The notes under the pieces: generated by a model
Databases searched by the model: none
What the model was told of the DNA's origin: nothing
The model's input: the letters and a program-made list of their open reading frames with translations, nothing else
Origin: Watersipora subatra
Taxonomy: Eukaryota > Bryozoa > Gymnolaemata > Cheilostomatida > Watersiporidae
Reading direction: 5' to 3'
Length of the DNA stretch: 64,000 nucleotides
NCBI RefSeq assembly: GCF_963576615.1
Contig: NC_088717.1
Location: forward strand, 22,967,344 to 23,031,343
In this document: piece by piece, positions 48,053 to 58,330 of the stretch
Numbering within the stretch: position 1 is the first letter of the stretch
How the letters are laid out: the number at the start of each line of letters is the position of its first letter
Made by a program: the position numbers and the translations under genes

Positions 48053-49111
48053 TTATTTAACAAAATCTCTTTCATTGACCCAGCTATTGAATGAATCAGG
48101 ATATCCCATCCATTTAACGAGTATTTCCTTTGTTCTTCCTCGTTTCCGAGATTTGAGAATTTTCTCAATTCGAAAAAATACGGGTTTTTTTACTTTCTGT
48201 AGTTCATCTTCATAAAAAGTTCCATCAACCGGTTCGTTTGCTAAATCACGTAATTTATAGATAATCGGTCTTTCAAAATCAAGCACTTCTGTAATTTGAA
48301 AAACTTCAACTGTCCAATTTATTGTGAAACCTCTTTCGAAAACTGTTCTAGCTTTACTAATACGAACGTAATCATCAATATTGAATTTGGGAGTACTGTC
48401 AGAACTATATTCTCCATTTTCATAAATCCTATTCCAGATTCTTTCTTGATTTTCATAATTTACATCATTCGGTTTTATTCCTAATGTTGTGTGAATAGTA
48501 TTGTTATATGCTTTTACCATTTGTGGTAAAACATCAATATATCTACGATCATCCGAATATGTCATGAATCTATACATCTTCACCCGTAATGTTTTGTTGA
48601 ATCGTTCTATGATGGAAGCTTTAATTGTCTCATTCTCAGATGTAAACCATTTTACTTTATTTTCTTTCAAAACTTTTTTGACATCTCGATTATTAAACTC
48701 TTTTCCTTTGTCTGTTTGAAAAACTCTATAATTAGTTCCATCCAATACTTTTTTTAAGGCTTTTGCTACCAATATACCTGATTTGTTAACAAGAGGCTCT
48801 ACCCATGCTTTTCTTGAAAAAACATCAATCATTGTAAGTAAAAAAGTAATTCCATCATTTTCAGCTCGATGAGATCTAACATCCATTAAATCAGCCTGTA
48901 ATTGTTCACCAACTCCTGCAACAATTGTAGGTCTTCTTCTAAATTTCGTTTTTATTTGTTTGTGTAACGTATAAGCATCTTCACCACTTAACCAATCTCT
49001 AACTTCTTGTTCGCTTTCTTTTCTCCGAAGTGCTTCATTCAGTTTTCGTGCTCCACCTAATGAAGATGGTAGATCCGGGGTATAATAGAATTCATTTAGT
49101 AAGTCGTCCAT
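48053..49111 (-). CDS. Element 1: retrovirus-type integrase with C-terminal chromodomain
   Basis: A 352-residue frame. The catalytic core has the D,D-E triad in LQADLMD (about residue 75), FQTDKGKEF (about 135) and KASIIERFN (about 165). The C-terminal 45 residues (FRIEKILKSRKRGRTKEILV, then KWMGYPDSFNSWV) form a chromodomain, which in related elements recognises modified histones and may steer insertion. It overlaps the next upstream frame by 16 bases. The family is that of Polinton and Ginger integrases. It cuts and joins element ends to target DNA in the nucleus. Confidence 0.9.
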   Translation of the reverse strand: MDDLLNEFYYTPDLPSSLGGARKLNEALRRKESEQEVRDWLSGEDAYTLHKQIKTKFRRRPTIVAGVGEQLQADLMDVRSHRAENDGITFLLTMIDVFSRKAWVEPLVNKSGILVAKALKKVLDGTNYRVFQTDKGKEFNNRDVKKVLKENKVKWFTSENETIKASIIERFNKTLRVKMYRFMTYSDDRRYIDVLPQMVKAYNNTIHTTLGIKPNDVNYENQERIWNRIYENGEYSSDSTPKFNIDDYVRISKARTVFERGFTINWTVEVFQITEVLDFERPIIYKLRDLANEPVDGTFYEDELQKVKKPVFFRIEKILKSRKRGRTKEILVKWMGYPDSFNSWVNERDFVK

Positions 49112-49971
49112 TTTCCTCTTGTTCCTACATAAGGTTTTCGTGAAGACGATCTATTCGAATTGGATTTTGATTTATTTGATAAATTCGAGTTCGACTCTTT
49201 GATAATTTTTTCAAATAAGTTATATTGTTTCTCAAATGAACTTGGAGAAAAGGGAGAAGATACAATTGAACTATCTTTAACTCGAATCTTTCTTTCAAGA
49301 AGATTTCGTAAGTTCTCAGGTTTAATCTCTCCTGTAGATCCTGTTATTTTCCCGGTTAAAGAATCATAATTTCCAGACTTTTTCAATTTTTCCAGAAGAT
49401 TTTTCGCTTTAGTTCGATCTTGTTTCGAACCGAAGTCTTCAACTATTGAAGAAATGGAATAAGATCTAGAAGAATTTGACGATGGTTCTTCTTCGTTTAA
49501 CTTCGGTGGTAATAATGTGTCTTCTTTTTTTGGCGATTCTTTTAAAACTGTAGAGTCTTGAGATGAATTATCTTCGGGTAATTCAGGTGTATCTTTCTTT
49601 AGAGTTTCTTTTGAATTTTGTGGAGCTAAAGGTGTTTGTGACATCATTGAAATCGGATTTCGAATAGTCGGAGACTGTTGAATTGGATAACTCCGAATTG
49701 AATTCATTTCATCTAAAAAATTTTGAAGTTCAGCTGCATACAAATTAACTTTGTTATAGTCTGAAACAGTGTTATCGTTATTAATTTGACGCATCCTATC
49801 TCTGGTCTTCTTAACCTTACTTACTCTTGGATTTTCTAATGGATTGAAACGAAGTGACGAACTATAGCCATCATTGATAATTTTTGAATCCTGTTGACTT
49901 TTAAATTGGTTCCTTTTGTACTCGTCTTCAGAAACCAAAAAAAATTTTTTTGTATACTTAGGAAAGCTCAT
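49096..49971 (-). CDS. Element 1: low-complexity structural or scaffold-like protein
   Basis: A 291-residue frame. The start MSFPKYTKKFFLVSEDEYKR resembles a protein seen beside capsid genes in other Polintons (a short F-LVS-x-x-EY opening). The middle is Ser-, Pro- and Glu-rich and probably disordered. A small conserved-looking part lies at about residues 185-230 (AKNLLEKLKKSGNYDSLTG). The C-terminal is Ser-, Asn- and Lys-rich. Function unknown. Confidence 0.6.
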   Translation of the reverse strand: MSFPKYTKKFFLVSEDEYKRNQFKSQQDSKIINDGYSSSLRFNPLENPRVSKVKKTRDRMRQINNDNTVSDYNKVNLYAAELQNFLDEMNSIRSYPIQQSPTIRNPISMMSQTPLAPQNSKETLKKDTPELPEDNSSQDSTVLKESPKKEDTLLPPKLNEEEPSSNSSRSYSISSIVEDFGSKQDRTKAKNLLEKLKKSGNYDSLTGKITGSTGEIKPENLRNLLERKIRVKDSSIVSSPFSPSSFEKQYNLFEKIIKESNSNLSNKSKSNSNRSSSRKPYVGTRGKWTTY

Positions 49972-49986
49972 CTTCCTGCTGAATGA

Positions 49987-50208
49987 TTAATACAAGTTGA
50001 GGGATGGCTTTATAATCCGTTTCAATAATCCTTTTCCGTTTTGCAAAATCTTTCGTTTATATTTAAGAGGTTTGTTTTCATCGATAATATTCATCAACTC
50101 CTTTTTATGTTGACTCAGAGAATGGTATTGATTTTTCGTTAAAGGTACATTCCCATATATAATATTTTTAACAATTTCAAGTAATGTTCTAATTACTTCT
50201 TCTTTCAT
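49987..50208 (-). CDS. Element 1: small protein, paralogue of the next upstream gene
   Basis: A 73-residue frame with LTKNQYHSLSQHKKELMNII and KRKILQNGKGLL. It lines up with LTDAQYKALSRQSKNIARLI and KKQLLQKGGFLS in the frame at 50,322-50,690, so the two look like a diverged tandem pair. It lacks the glycine-rich hydrophobic tail of its partner. The family is the small basic Polinton protein with an L-T-x-x-Q-x(3)-L-x(3)-K pattern. Function unknown. Confidence 0.55.
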   Translation of the reverse strand: MKEEVIRTLLEIVKNIIYGNVPLTKNQYHSLSQHKKELMNIIDENKPLKYKRKILQNGKGLLKRIIKPSLNLY

Positions 50209-50321
50209 ATGAGGTAAAGCAGAACTTGCAAGTTCATCGGTAAGACTGTTCAGTATTTGCAGAATTACTCTGTTTTTTTTTCATTCTCTTAGAAAGTGGA
50301 GAATTATCCATGATAACTTAA

Positions 50322-50690
50322 TTATTTTCTTCTTCGTGTTTTAAACAATCCTCCGAGCAATGGTTCAACTAATCCTGGGAGTATAGCACCCGCGATCGGA
50401 CCTAGTAAAGCCGATAAAAACCCTCCTTTTTGCAAAAGTTGTTTCTTTTCCAAATTCGATGTTCTAGGACTAATCAGTCGAGCGATGTTTTTACTTTGTC
50501 GACTCAAAGCTTTATACTGAGCATCAGTTAGTCGTTCTTTTCTTTTAATGAGTAATTTCACACAATCAATAATTGCTAAAATTAAATCCGTTTTAGCATT
50601 TTTAATAATCGATTGTTGAGAAGAAATAGAATCTCCAACTAGAGATAATAAAGTTAGTAAATTTCGTTGAATTCTTTTTGTTTCAGCCAT
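50322..50690 (-). CDS. Element 1: small protein with Gly-rich hydrophobic tail
   Basis: A 122-residue frame. The N-terminal half is helical. The conserved part LTDAQYKALSRQSKNIARLI is followed by LLQKGGFLSALLGPIAGAIL and a basic end (KTRRRK). The QKGGFL site resembles a protease processing point. Polintons and adintoviruses commonly carry such a gene, perhaps for membrane or core interaction; the exact role is not known to me. Confidence 0.65.
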   Translation of the reverse strand: MAETKRIQRNLLTLLSLVGDSISSQQSIIKNAKTDLILAIIDCVKLLIKRKERLTDAQYKALSRQSKNIARLISPRTSNLEKKQLLQKGGFLSALLGPIAGAILPGLVEPLLGGLFKTRRRK

Positions 50691-50826
50691 ATCTATGTGA
50701 TAATTTTAGTGATGTTATAGTAATCACTCAGAGGAAGATACAGAAGTGGTATGGTGAATATTTAAAGAGAACTTGGAATATATACTTGTTTTATTTAATT
50801 ATGGAATACAAATCAAAATCGTTTGC

Positions 50827-51510
50827 TTAATTAGGCTTATAAATAATCATAGGCGTAGAGTCAACAGGAGGGAAATTTCCCATAATTCTCATTGTATCAT
50901 CGGTTTCTTGTCGGAGGTCCAGTCTCATGAAGGAATATGGTGAAGATGTTGCATCTCGGTAGGATTCCTGAAAATATTTAACTTGTCCAGGAAAAACTTG
51001 TTTTCCTAAAAATGTGATTGATGTAGAATCCCTGGGGTTTTTTCCTATAAAAAAATAGTGACTATTCAGCGAAATTGTTCTAAGTTTACCAAAGAATAAG
51101 TTTTGTGTAATAGTAAAAATACTAATATTTAGATGGTGACTTTCTCGAGTATACAAATTGTTAGCCATCTTGATATTTGATGATAATTCCTCCATTAGAT
51201 CATCAATGATCATCCATCTATTTTCTCCATCTTTGGGAAAAGTACTCGGATCTTTCAATCCTTCATGAAATTCCACTCCTTTCATATCCTCAAAAGCTTC
51301 CTGCCATATTCCATAGCAATATATAATTTCGATTGGAGGAGGAGTAGATATTAATTGAGATTGTTCAATCAACCGTTTAACGAGTTGAGTTTTTCCTGAT
51401 CCTGTTGGTCCTGTTATCATAGATGTGAAAGGAGAATGTAACCTCACATCAATTGATTGTAGTCCGTCTTTCTCCATGTTTTGATAATTACTAACATTTG
51501 AAGTTTTCAT
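50827..51510 (-). CDS. Element 1: genome-packaging ATPase (FtsK/HerA type)
   Basis: A 227-residue frame. The Walker A motif GPTGSGKTQ lies near residue 34 and a Walker B-like segment, RWMIIDDLMEEL, near residue 98. A sensor-like ITQNLFF comes at about residue 135. Size and motif spacing fit the A32-like packaging ATPase of Polintons, adintoviruses and related double-jelly-roll viruses, which drives DNA into the capsid. It lies five bases from the membrane-protein frame that opens the row. Confidence 0.85.
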   Translation of the reverse strand: MKTSNVSNYQNMEKDGLQSIDVRLHSPFTSMITGPTGSGKTQLVKRLIEQSQLISTPPPIEIIYCYGIWQEAFEDMKGVEFHEGLKDPSTFPKDGENRWMIIDDLMEELSSNIKMANNLYTRESHHLNISIFTITQNLFFGKLRTISLNSHYFFIGKNPRDSTSITFLGKQVFPGQVKYFQESYRDATSSPYSFMRLDLRQETDDTMRIMGNFPPVDSTPMIIYKPN

Positions 51511-51515
51511 TTAAA

Positions 51516-51857
51516 CTAATTATAATGATGAGGAGATGTTTCAAAAATCATACTTTCATTATTCACAAGATTTTGAAAAAATACTTCTACATAGTTCACA
51601 GTAGCATTCATCTTTTCTCCTGTAATCCGAATAAAAAAATATTCAATCAAAGATGAAGCTACAGTTATTGCAATTAATATTAAAACCACTCCAAAAAATT
51701 GAAGCAAACTTTGTCGAAGCGGTTTTGATGTAGATTTAGTGATGTTATCAAAATGATTATGTAATAATACAGCCTCTTCAACTAATCCATCTGTTTCATC
51801 TTTTTCTTCTTCACAAGAATTGTAAACTTTAGAATTATCCTTATGAATAGTTTCCAT
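51516..51857 (-). CDS. Element 1: small single-pass membrane protein
   Basis: A 113-residue frame and the first gene of the minus-strand row, just inside the right terminal repeat. It has one transmembrane segment (FGVVLILIAITVASSLIEYF, about residues 54-73), a Glu-rich N-terminal part and a short outer part. Family not recognised. Confidence 0.55.
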   Translation of the reverse strand: METIHKDNSKVYNSCEEEKDETDGLVEEAVLLHNHFDNITKSTSKPLRQSLLQFFGVVLILIAITVASSLIEYFFIRITGEKMNATVNYVEVFFQNLVNNESMIFETSPHHYN

Positions 51858-51943
51858 AATTTTATATTCCTTCTAGTTGAACTTCTCAATGATATAATGT
51901 TCATATATGTAAAACTCTTAACTTATAAATAGTGAATGGACAG

Positions 51944-52346
51944 TTAATCGATTCCACGAATAGACACGCCCGAACTCGTCCAACATCAGCGTTCATTCAA
52001 CCGAAACGACATAACACCGTTCATCCCACCGGTCGCCAACCCAACCCCAACCATTCGACGATCGATCGCTCAACTCGTCGACACCCGAACCCCAAACCCA
52101 TCGCATCGAAACCCGAAACCATCGCCCTCTTCACCTCATCCTTCCCACAATTCCTCTCGACCAGCACCGCATCCTTCCCACAATTCCTCTCAAACTTCAT
52201 AACCTTAGCTCCCAACACTCACACACCTACCCCCCCCCCCAAACTTTCCATCAGACAACACCATTCTCCGAGGTTCTCGGGCTAAAATGTACCCAAAATC
52301 CAACTTTAAGTGCACAAATGTGTAGATCTGCTCTCACTATACTACT
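51944..52346. repeat. Element 1 right terminal inverted repeat
   Basis: 403 bp, the inverse of the left arm (longer by the C run). It is followed by TATATA, the second copy of the target duplication. Confidence 0.9.
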
Positions 52347-52495
<149 letters not shown>

Positions 52496-52551
52496 TATGT
52501 GGTTTACACTGTAAAGTAGAGTGCTCAATAATTGAGTCAATTAGAGCTGTG

Positions 52552-52661
52552 TATGAAGTTTATTAAAAACTACAGGTTAAAATCATTACTACTATTAGTT
52601 TCATGCAATCGTGCATGAAACTAATAGTAGTAATGATTTTAACCTGTAGTTTTTAATAAAC

Positions 52662-52667
<6 letters not shown>
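52552..52667. repeat. Perfect palindrome, 56-bp arms and 4-bp loop
   Basis: The left arm 52,552-52,607 and right arm 52,612-52,667 are exact complements around the loop ATCG. The arms include ACTACAGGTTAAAATCATTA. It lies next to TA microsatellites on both sides and would form a hairpin or cruciform. It may be a tiny fold-back element or a copying artefact. Confidence 0.85.
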
Positions 52668-52695
<28 letters not shown>

Positions 52696-53101
52696 TATAT
52701 AAATTAACTTCTATTTCCTTGGGTACTAAAAATCCAGTCTTTCAATCGTGATTACAAATAGAAATGACACTTAGTTATCAGTATAACTACCTTATGAACT
52801 AAAGAGTAATGACATGCATCTATTTTCTTATCTCAAATCAAGTGGAATGTTCATCTGAACTCAAGCCAGGCCTACCAACAGCCCACCATCTGTATGATGG
52901 ACTGTTGAAACACTGACAACTACACATTCTAATCACTCAGCATGCAATACATTATATAAGCATTTATTGTGAGAAATTGATAAGTTTTGCTGATTTCATA
53001 GTTTTAGTCTCTAGTAAGAGCCTTTAACCTGTAAATCATATAATCCCATGACATCTTCATGTTAAACCTTTATTTCTAAGTTTATAGTATCTGCTCACTA
53101 A

Positions 53102-53157
<56 letters not shown>

Positions 53158-53889
53158 AAGGTTTGTCATTATATGTCATTCCCTGTCTGTGTAGCCATAG
53201 CTAGCAATATCTTGGAATGAAATTTTACTTCATGCTGGATTTGAACAATTAGGGAAACTATACAACTATTCCCATTGTTTTAGAAGAAAATACAAATTCT
53301 TTAGAATTTTAGGAGAGGCCTTTCTCTCTCTGTGGTCTTTTACAAAAGTCAAATTTCCTGTTTTGCAGCCATTAGCCTTGTTGTACTTACAGGTTGACTG
53401 TCTGAGGCTTATATCAGATACACTCATCATTATTTACCACCCTACTATACCGCTGTGTTACTTGTAACCATAATTATTAAATATTCAGTTTAACCATTTG
53501 ACAGTCTGTTGACAGTAAAATGTTACTAAATTTATTATTTTAGCAACATTCTAGGAATGAATTTCAGGTGTGTGAAAAGTTCATACAGCCAATGTGAAAG
53601 TGAGACAGGTGCAACTATATCTTAACTAGCTGAAGTGACTTCAAGATTGTCAGAGGTAAAAGTAAATCAGTCAACTATATTTATACTAGTGATAGTATCA
53701 AGAGTTGAATAACTTGATTACAGTCATATGAAATGGTGCTGGAGACTGATTAGCATTCAATTGTTTCTACCTTTATTCATACATAATATGCACCCTGCTG
53801 CTGCATCCACCAGCTGACACCAGTGATATATTACTGATGACTGACTAGAACATGTGTACAAAGTTCATCACAAATCTGTCATAAATGTA
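52668..53889. other. Spacer between the two Polinton-family elements
   Basis: Non-coding. It holds TA microsatellites at about 52,668-52,700 and 53,104-53,155. I see no gene. Confidence 0.6.
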
Positions 53890-54379
53890 AGTAGTATATA
53901 GAGAGCAGATCTACACACAAAAGTGACGGATCCAGCGGGGGGTAGGAAAAAGGGGGTTGTGAATTAAATTGGCTAGGGGTGTAGATTGAATCGTGTGGAG
54001 TTGAATGAGATGTTGGGGTTTGGGGGGAAATTGTGGTGTAGAGTAGGGGGTTGAATTCGAGGGGTTACGGATCCGCTCCTGGCGTAATCGGCGGATTATC
54101 TGTGGATGAGTCATCGGATTAGCGGGGGATGAGTCATCCGATTGAACGCGGATTATCGCGGGATTAGTCGGGAGAATCGTCGCGGATTAGTCGGGCGAAT
54201 CGTCGCCGATTATCGGTGGAATAGTGGGGGTGAATATCTGGGACATCGAGGGCTGGATGGTTTTCCGGAGTGGATCTCGCGGATTATCGAGGAGAGCGAG
54301 AGATTACCTAGCGGATGAGTGAGGGGGTTAATATCTGGGACACCGAGGGGTTGATTTTCCGGAGATTGTTATATATTTG
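53890..54379. repeat. Element 2 left terminal inverted repeat
   Basis: 490 bp and much GC-richer than the surroundings. The inner part (about 54,070-54,240) consists of short GGATTAGTCGGG- and GAATCGTCGC-like repeats. Frames crossing it are compositional. Confidence 0.92.
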
Positions 54380-54770
54380 AAACATTGAATATATATGAGA
54401 AAGTGTTTATGTACAAAGTTATTTTTTGAAGATTTGATGATTTTGTAATGTTGAAGCTCTTGAATGGTTAAGAATTTTAAGGAATTTATTTTCGGTTTTT
54501 TTTTGTATTTTTTTTGTATGTAAGATTGAAATTTGTTGGAGAAATTAATATGTTGAATGAAAGATCAGTTTTATTACAAAATTATTCACTTTAAAAGATA
54601 TATTTATATGTATTATTCAGTATTTCCATCATCATTTTGTTTCAATAAAAATAAAAAAGTTTATGTTTAACTTGAAATATATGAAAATATTCAAGTAGAT
54701 AGGACACAATAAAGATAATATAGTATAAATGAAACATTGAATATATACATAAGAAAATGTTCATGTACAA
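54380..54770. other. Element 2 left unique stretch
   Basis: AT-rich and non-coding, between the terminal repeat and the first satellite array. It contains two ATTGAATATATA-like repeats (about 54,380 and 54,730). Confidence 0.5.
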
Positions 54771-57700
54771 TCTTTATCAGTACTTTATAATAATTGTACA
54801 TATACTTATTCTCTGTACTTTATTAACACACCTGATGATCTCTTACAGCACTTTATAATAATTGTACAAATACTTATTCTCAGTACTTTATTAACACTCC
54901 TAATGATCTCTTACAGCACTTTATAATAATTATACATATACTTATTCTCTGTACTTTATTAACACACCTGATGATCTCTTACAGCACTTTATAATAATTG
55001 TACATATACTTATTCTCAGTACTTTATTAACACACCTGATGATCTCTTACTACACTTTATAATAATTGTACACATACTTATTATCTGTACTTTGTTAACA
55101 CACCTGGTGATTTCTTACAGCACTTTATAATAATTGTACACATACTTATTCTCTGTACTTTATTAACACTCTTGATGATCTCTTACTACACTTTATAATA
55201 ATTGTACACATACTTATTATCTGTACTTTGTTAACACACCTGATGATCTCTTACAGCACTTTATAATAAATGTACATATACTTATTCTCTGTACTTTATT
55301 AACACCCCTAATGATCTCTTACAGCACTTTATAATAATTGTACATATACTTATTCTCTGTACTTTATTAACACTCTTGATGATCTCTTACAGCACTTTAT
55401 AATAATTGTACATATACTTAATATCTGTACTTTATTAACACTCTTGATGAACTTTTACAGCACTTTATAATAATTGTACATATACTTATTATCTGTACTT
55501 TAATAACACTCCTGATGATCTCTTACTACACTTTATAATAATTGTACATATACTTATTCTCTGTACTTTATTAACACTCCTGATGATCTCTGACAGCACT
55601 TTATAATAATTGTACATATACTTATTCTCTGTACTTTATTAACACTCTTGATGATCTTTTACAGCACTTTATAATAATTGTACATATACTTATTATCTGT
55701 ACTTTATTAATACTCCTGATGATCTCTTACAACACTTTATAATAATTGTACACATACATATTCTCAGTACTTTATTAACACTCCTGATGATCTTTTACAG
55801 CACTTTAGAATAATTGTACACATACTTATTCTCTGTACTTTATTAACACTTTTGATGATCTCTTACTACACTTTATAATAATTGTACACATACTTATTCT
55901 CTGTATTTTATTAACACTCTTGATGGACTTTTACTACACTTTATAATAATTGTACATATACTTATTCTGAGTACTTTATTAACACTCTTGATGTTCTCTT
56001 ACAGCACTTTATAATAATTGTACATATACTTATTCTCAGTACTTTATTAACACTCCTGATGATCTCTTACAGCACTCTATAATAATTGTACATATACTTA
56101 TTCTCTGTACTTTATTAACACTCTTGATGATCTCTTACAGCACTTTATAATAATTGTACATATACTTATTCTCAGTACTTTATTAACACTCTTGATGTTC
56201 TCTTACAACACTTTATAGTAATTGTACATATACTTATTCTCTGTACTTTATTAACACTCTTGATGATCTCTTACAGCACTTTATAATAATTGTACATATA
56301 CTTATTCTCAGTATTTTATTAACACTCTTGATGATCTCTTACAACACTTTATAGTAATTGTACATATACTTATTCTCTGTACTTTATTAACACTCCTGAT
56401 GATCTCTTACAGCACTTTATAACAATTGTACATATACTTATTCTGAGTACTTTATTAACACTCTTGATGTTCTCTTACAGCACTTTATAATAATTGTACA
56501 TATACTTATTCTCAGTACTTTATTAACACTCCTGATGATCTCTTACAGCACTCTATAATAATTGTACATATACTTATTCTCTGTACTTTATTAACACTCT
56601 TGATGATCTCTTACAGCACTTTATAATAATTGTACATATACTTATTCTCAGTACTTTATTAACACTCTTGATGTTCTCTTACAGCACTTTATAATAATTG
56701 TACATATACTTATTCTCAGTACTTTATTAACACTCCTGATGATCTCTTACAGCACTCTATAATAATTGTACATATACTTATTCTGAGTACTTTATTAACA
56801 CACCTGATGATCTCTTACAGCACTTTATAATAATTGTACATATACTTATTCTCAGTACTTTATTAACACTCCTGATGATCTCATACAGCAATTTAGAATA
56901 AGTGTACACATACTTATTCTCTGTACTTTATTAACACTCTTGATGAACTCTTACAGCACTTTATAATAATTGTACATATACTTATTATCTGTACTTTGTT
57001 AACACACCTGATGATCTCTTACAACACTTTATAATAATTGTACATATACTTATTCTCTGTACTTTATTAACACTCTTGATGATCTCTTACAGCACTTTAT
57101 AATAATTGTACATATACTTAATATCTGTACTTTATTAACACTCTTGATGAACTCTTACAGAACTTTATAATAATTGTACATATACTTATTATCTGTACTT
57201 TAATAACACTCCTGATGATCTCTTACTACACTTTATAATAATTGTACATATACTTATTCTCTGTACTTTATTAACAATCCTGATGATCTCTGACAGCACT
57301 TTATAATAATTGTACATATACTTATTCTCTGTACTTTATTAACACTCTTGATGATCTCTTACAGCACTTTATAATAATTGTACATATACTTATTCTCTGT
57401 GCTTTATTAATACTCCTGATGTTCTCTTACAACACTTTATAATAATTGTACACATACTTATTCTCTGTACTTTATTAACACTCTTGATGATCTCTTACTA
57501 CACTTTATAATAATTGTACACATACTTATTCTCTGTATTTTATTAACACTCTTGATGGTCTTTTACTACACTTTATAATAATTGTACACATACTTATTAT
57601 CTGTACTTTTTTACCACACCTGATGATCTCTTACAGCACTTTATAATAATTGTACATATACTTATTCTCAGTACTTTATTAACACTCTTGATGATCTCTT

Positions 57701-58330
57701 ACAGCACTTTATAATAATTGTACATATACTTATTCTCTGTATTTTATTAACACTCTTGATGGTCTTTTACTACACTTTATAATAATTGTACACATACTTA
57801 TTATCTGTACTTTTTTACCACACCTGATGATCTCTTACAGCACTTTATAATAATTGTACATATACTTATTCTCAGTACTTTATTAACACTCTTGATGATC
57901 TCTTACAGCACTTTATAATAATTGTACATATACTTATTCTCTGTACTTTATTAACACTCTTGATGAACTCTTACAGAACTTTATAATAATTGTACATATA
58001 CTTATTATCTGTACTTTAATAACACTCCTGATGATCTCTTACTACACTTTATAATAATTGTACATATACTTATTCTCTGTACTTTATTAACAATCCTGAT
58101 GATCTCTGACAGCACTTTATAATAATTGTACATATACTTATTCTCTGTACTTTATTAACACCCTTGATGATCTCTTACAGCACTTTATAATAATTGTACA
58201 TATACTTATTCTCTGTACTTTATTAATACTCCTGATGTTCTCTTACAGCACTTTATAATAATTGTACACATACTTATTCTCAGTACTTTATTAACACTCC
58301 TGATGATCTTTTACAGCACTTTAGAATAAT
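54770..58330. repeat. Satellite array A, 68-bp unit, about 52 copies
   Basis: The unit runs CTTGATGATCTCTTACAGCA, then CTTTATAATAATTGTACATA, then TACTTATTCTCTGTACTTTATTAACACT. Copies differ by a few bases, and groups of two to five variants recur as blocks (for example 55,970-56,110, 56,440-56,580 and 56,620-56,760; and 55,320-55,640 against 57,040-57,360), which shows higher-order amplification. It is non-coding, inside element 2. Confidence 0.95.

Larger units (their letters stand above)
41770..52346. mobile_element. Polinton (Maverick) family element 1, 10.6 kb
   Basis: Terminal inverted repeats (41,770-42,168 and 51,944-52,346) differ by a G-run length and a few bases. The target duplication is TATATA (41,764-41,769 and 52,347-52,352), 6 bp as usual for Polintons. 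Ends begin AGTAGTATA and contain GAGAGCAGATCTACACA. Genes recognised are integrase, packaging ATPase, protease, major and minor capsid proteins and several small proteins, nearly all on the minus strand. No protein-primed DNA polymerase B is present. The element looks nearly whole for the genes it has, with about two breaks. The near-identical terminal repeats suggest a recent insertion. Confidence 0.9.

Noticed and set aside
53911-54114. 67-residue frame, repeated at 63,683-63,886
   Set aside because: It falls wholly within the terminal inverted repeats of element 2 and appears twice for that reason.
54770-58330. Possible CRISPR array
   Set aside because: The units are contiguous, with no unique spacers, in an animal-type genome; this is satellite DNA.
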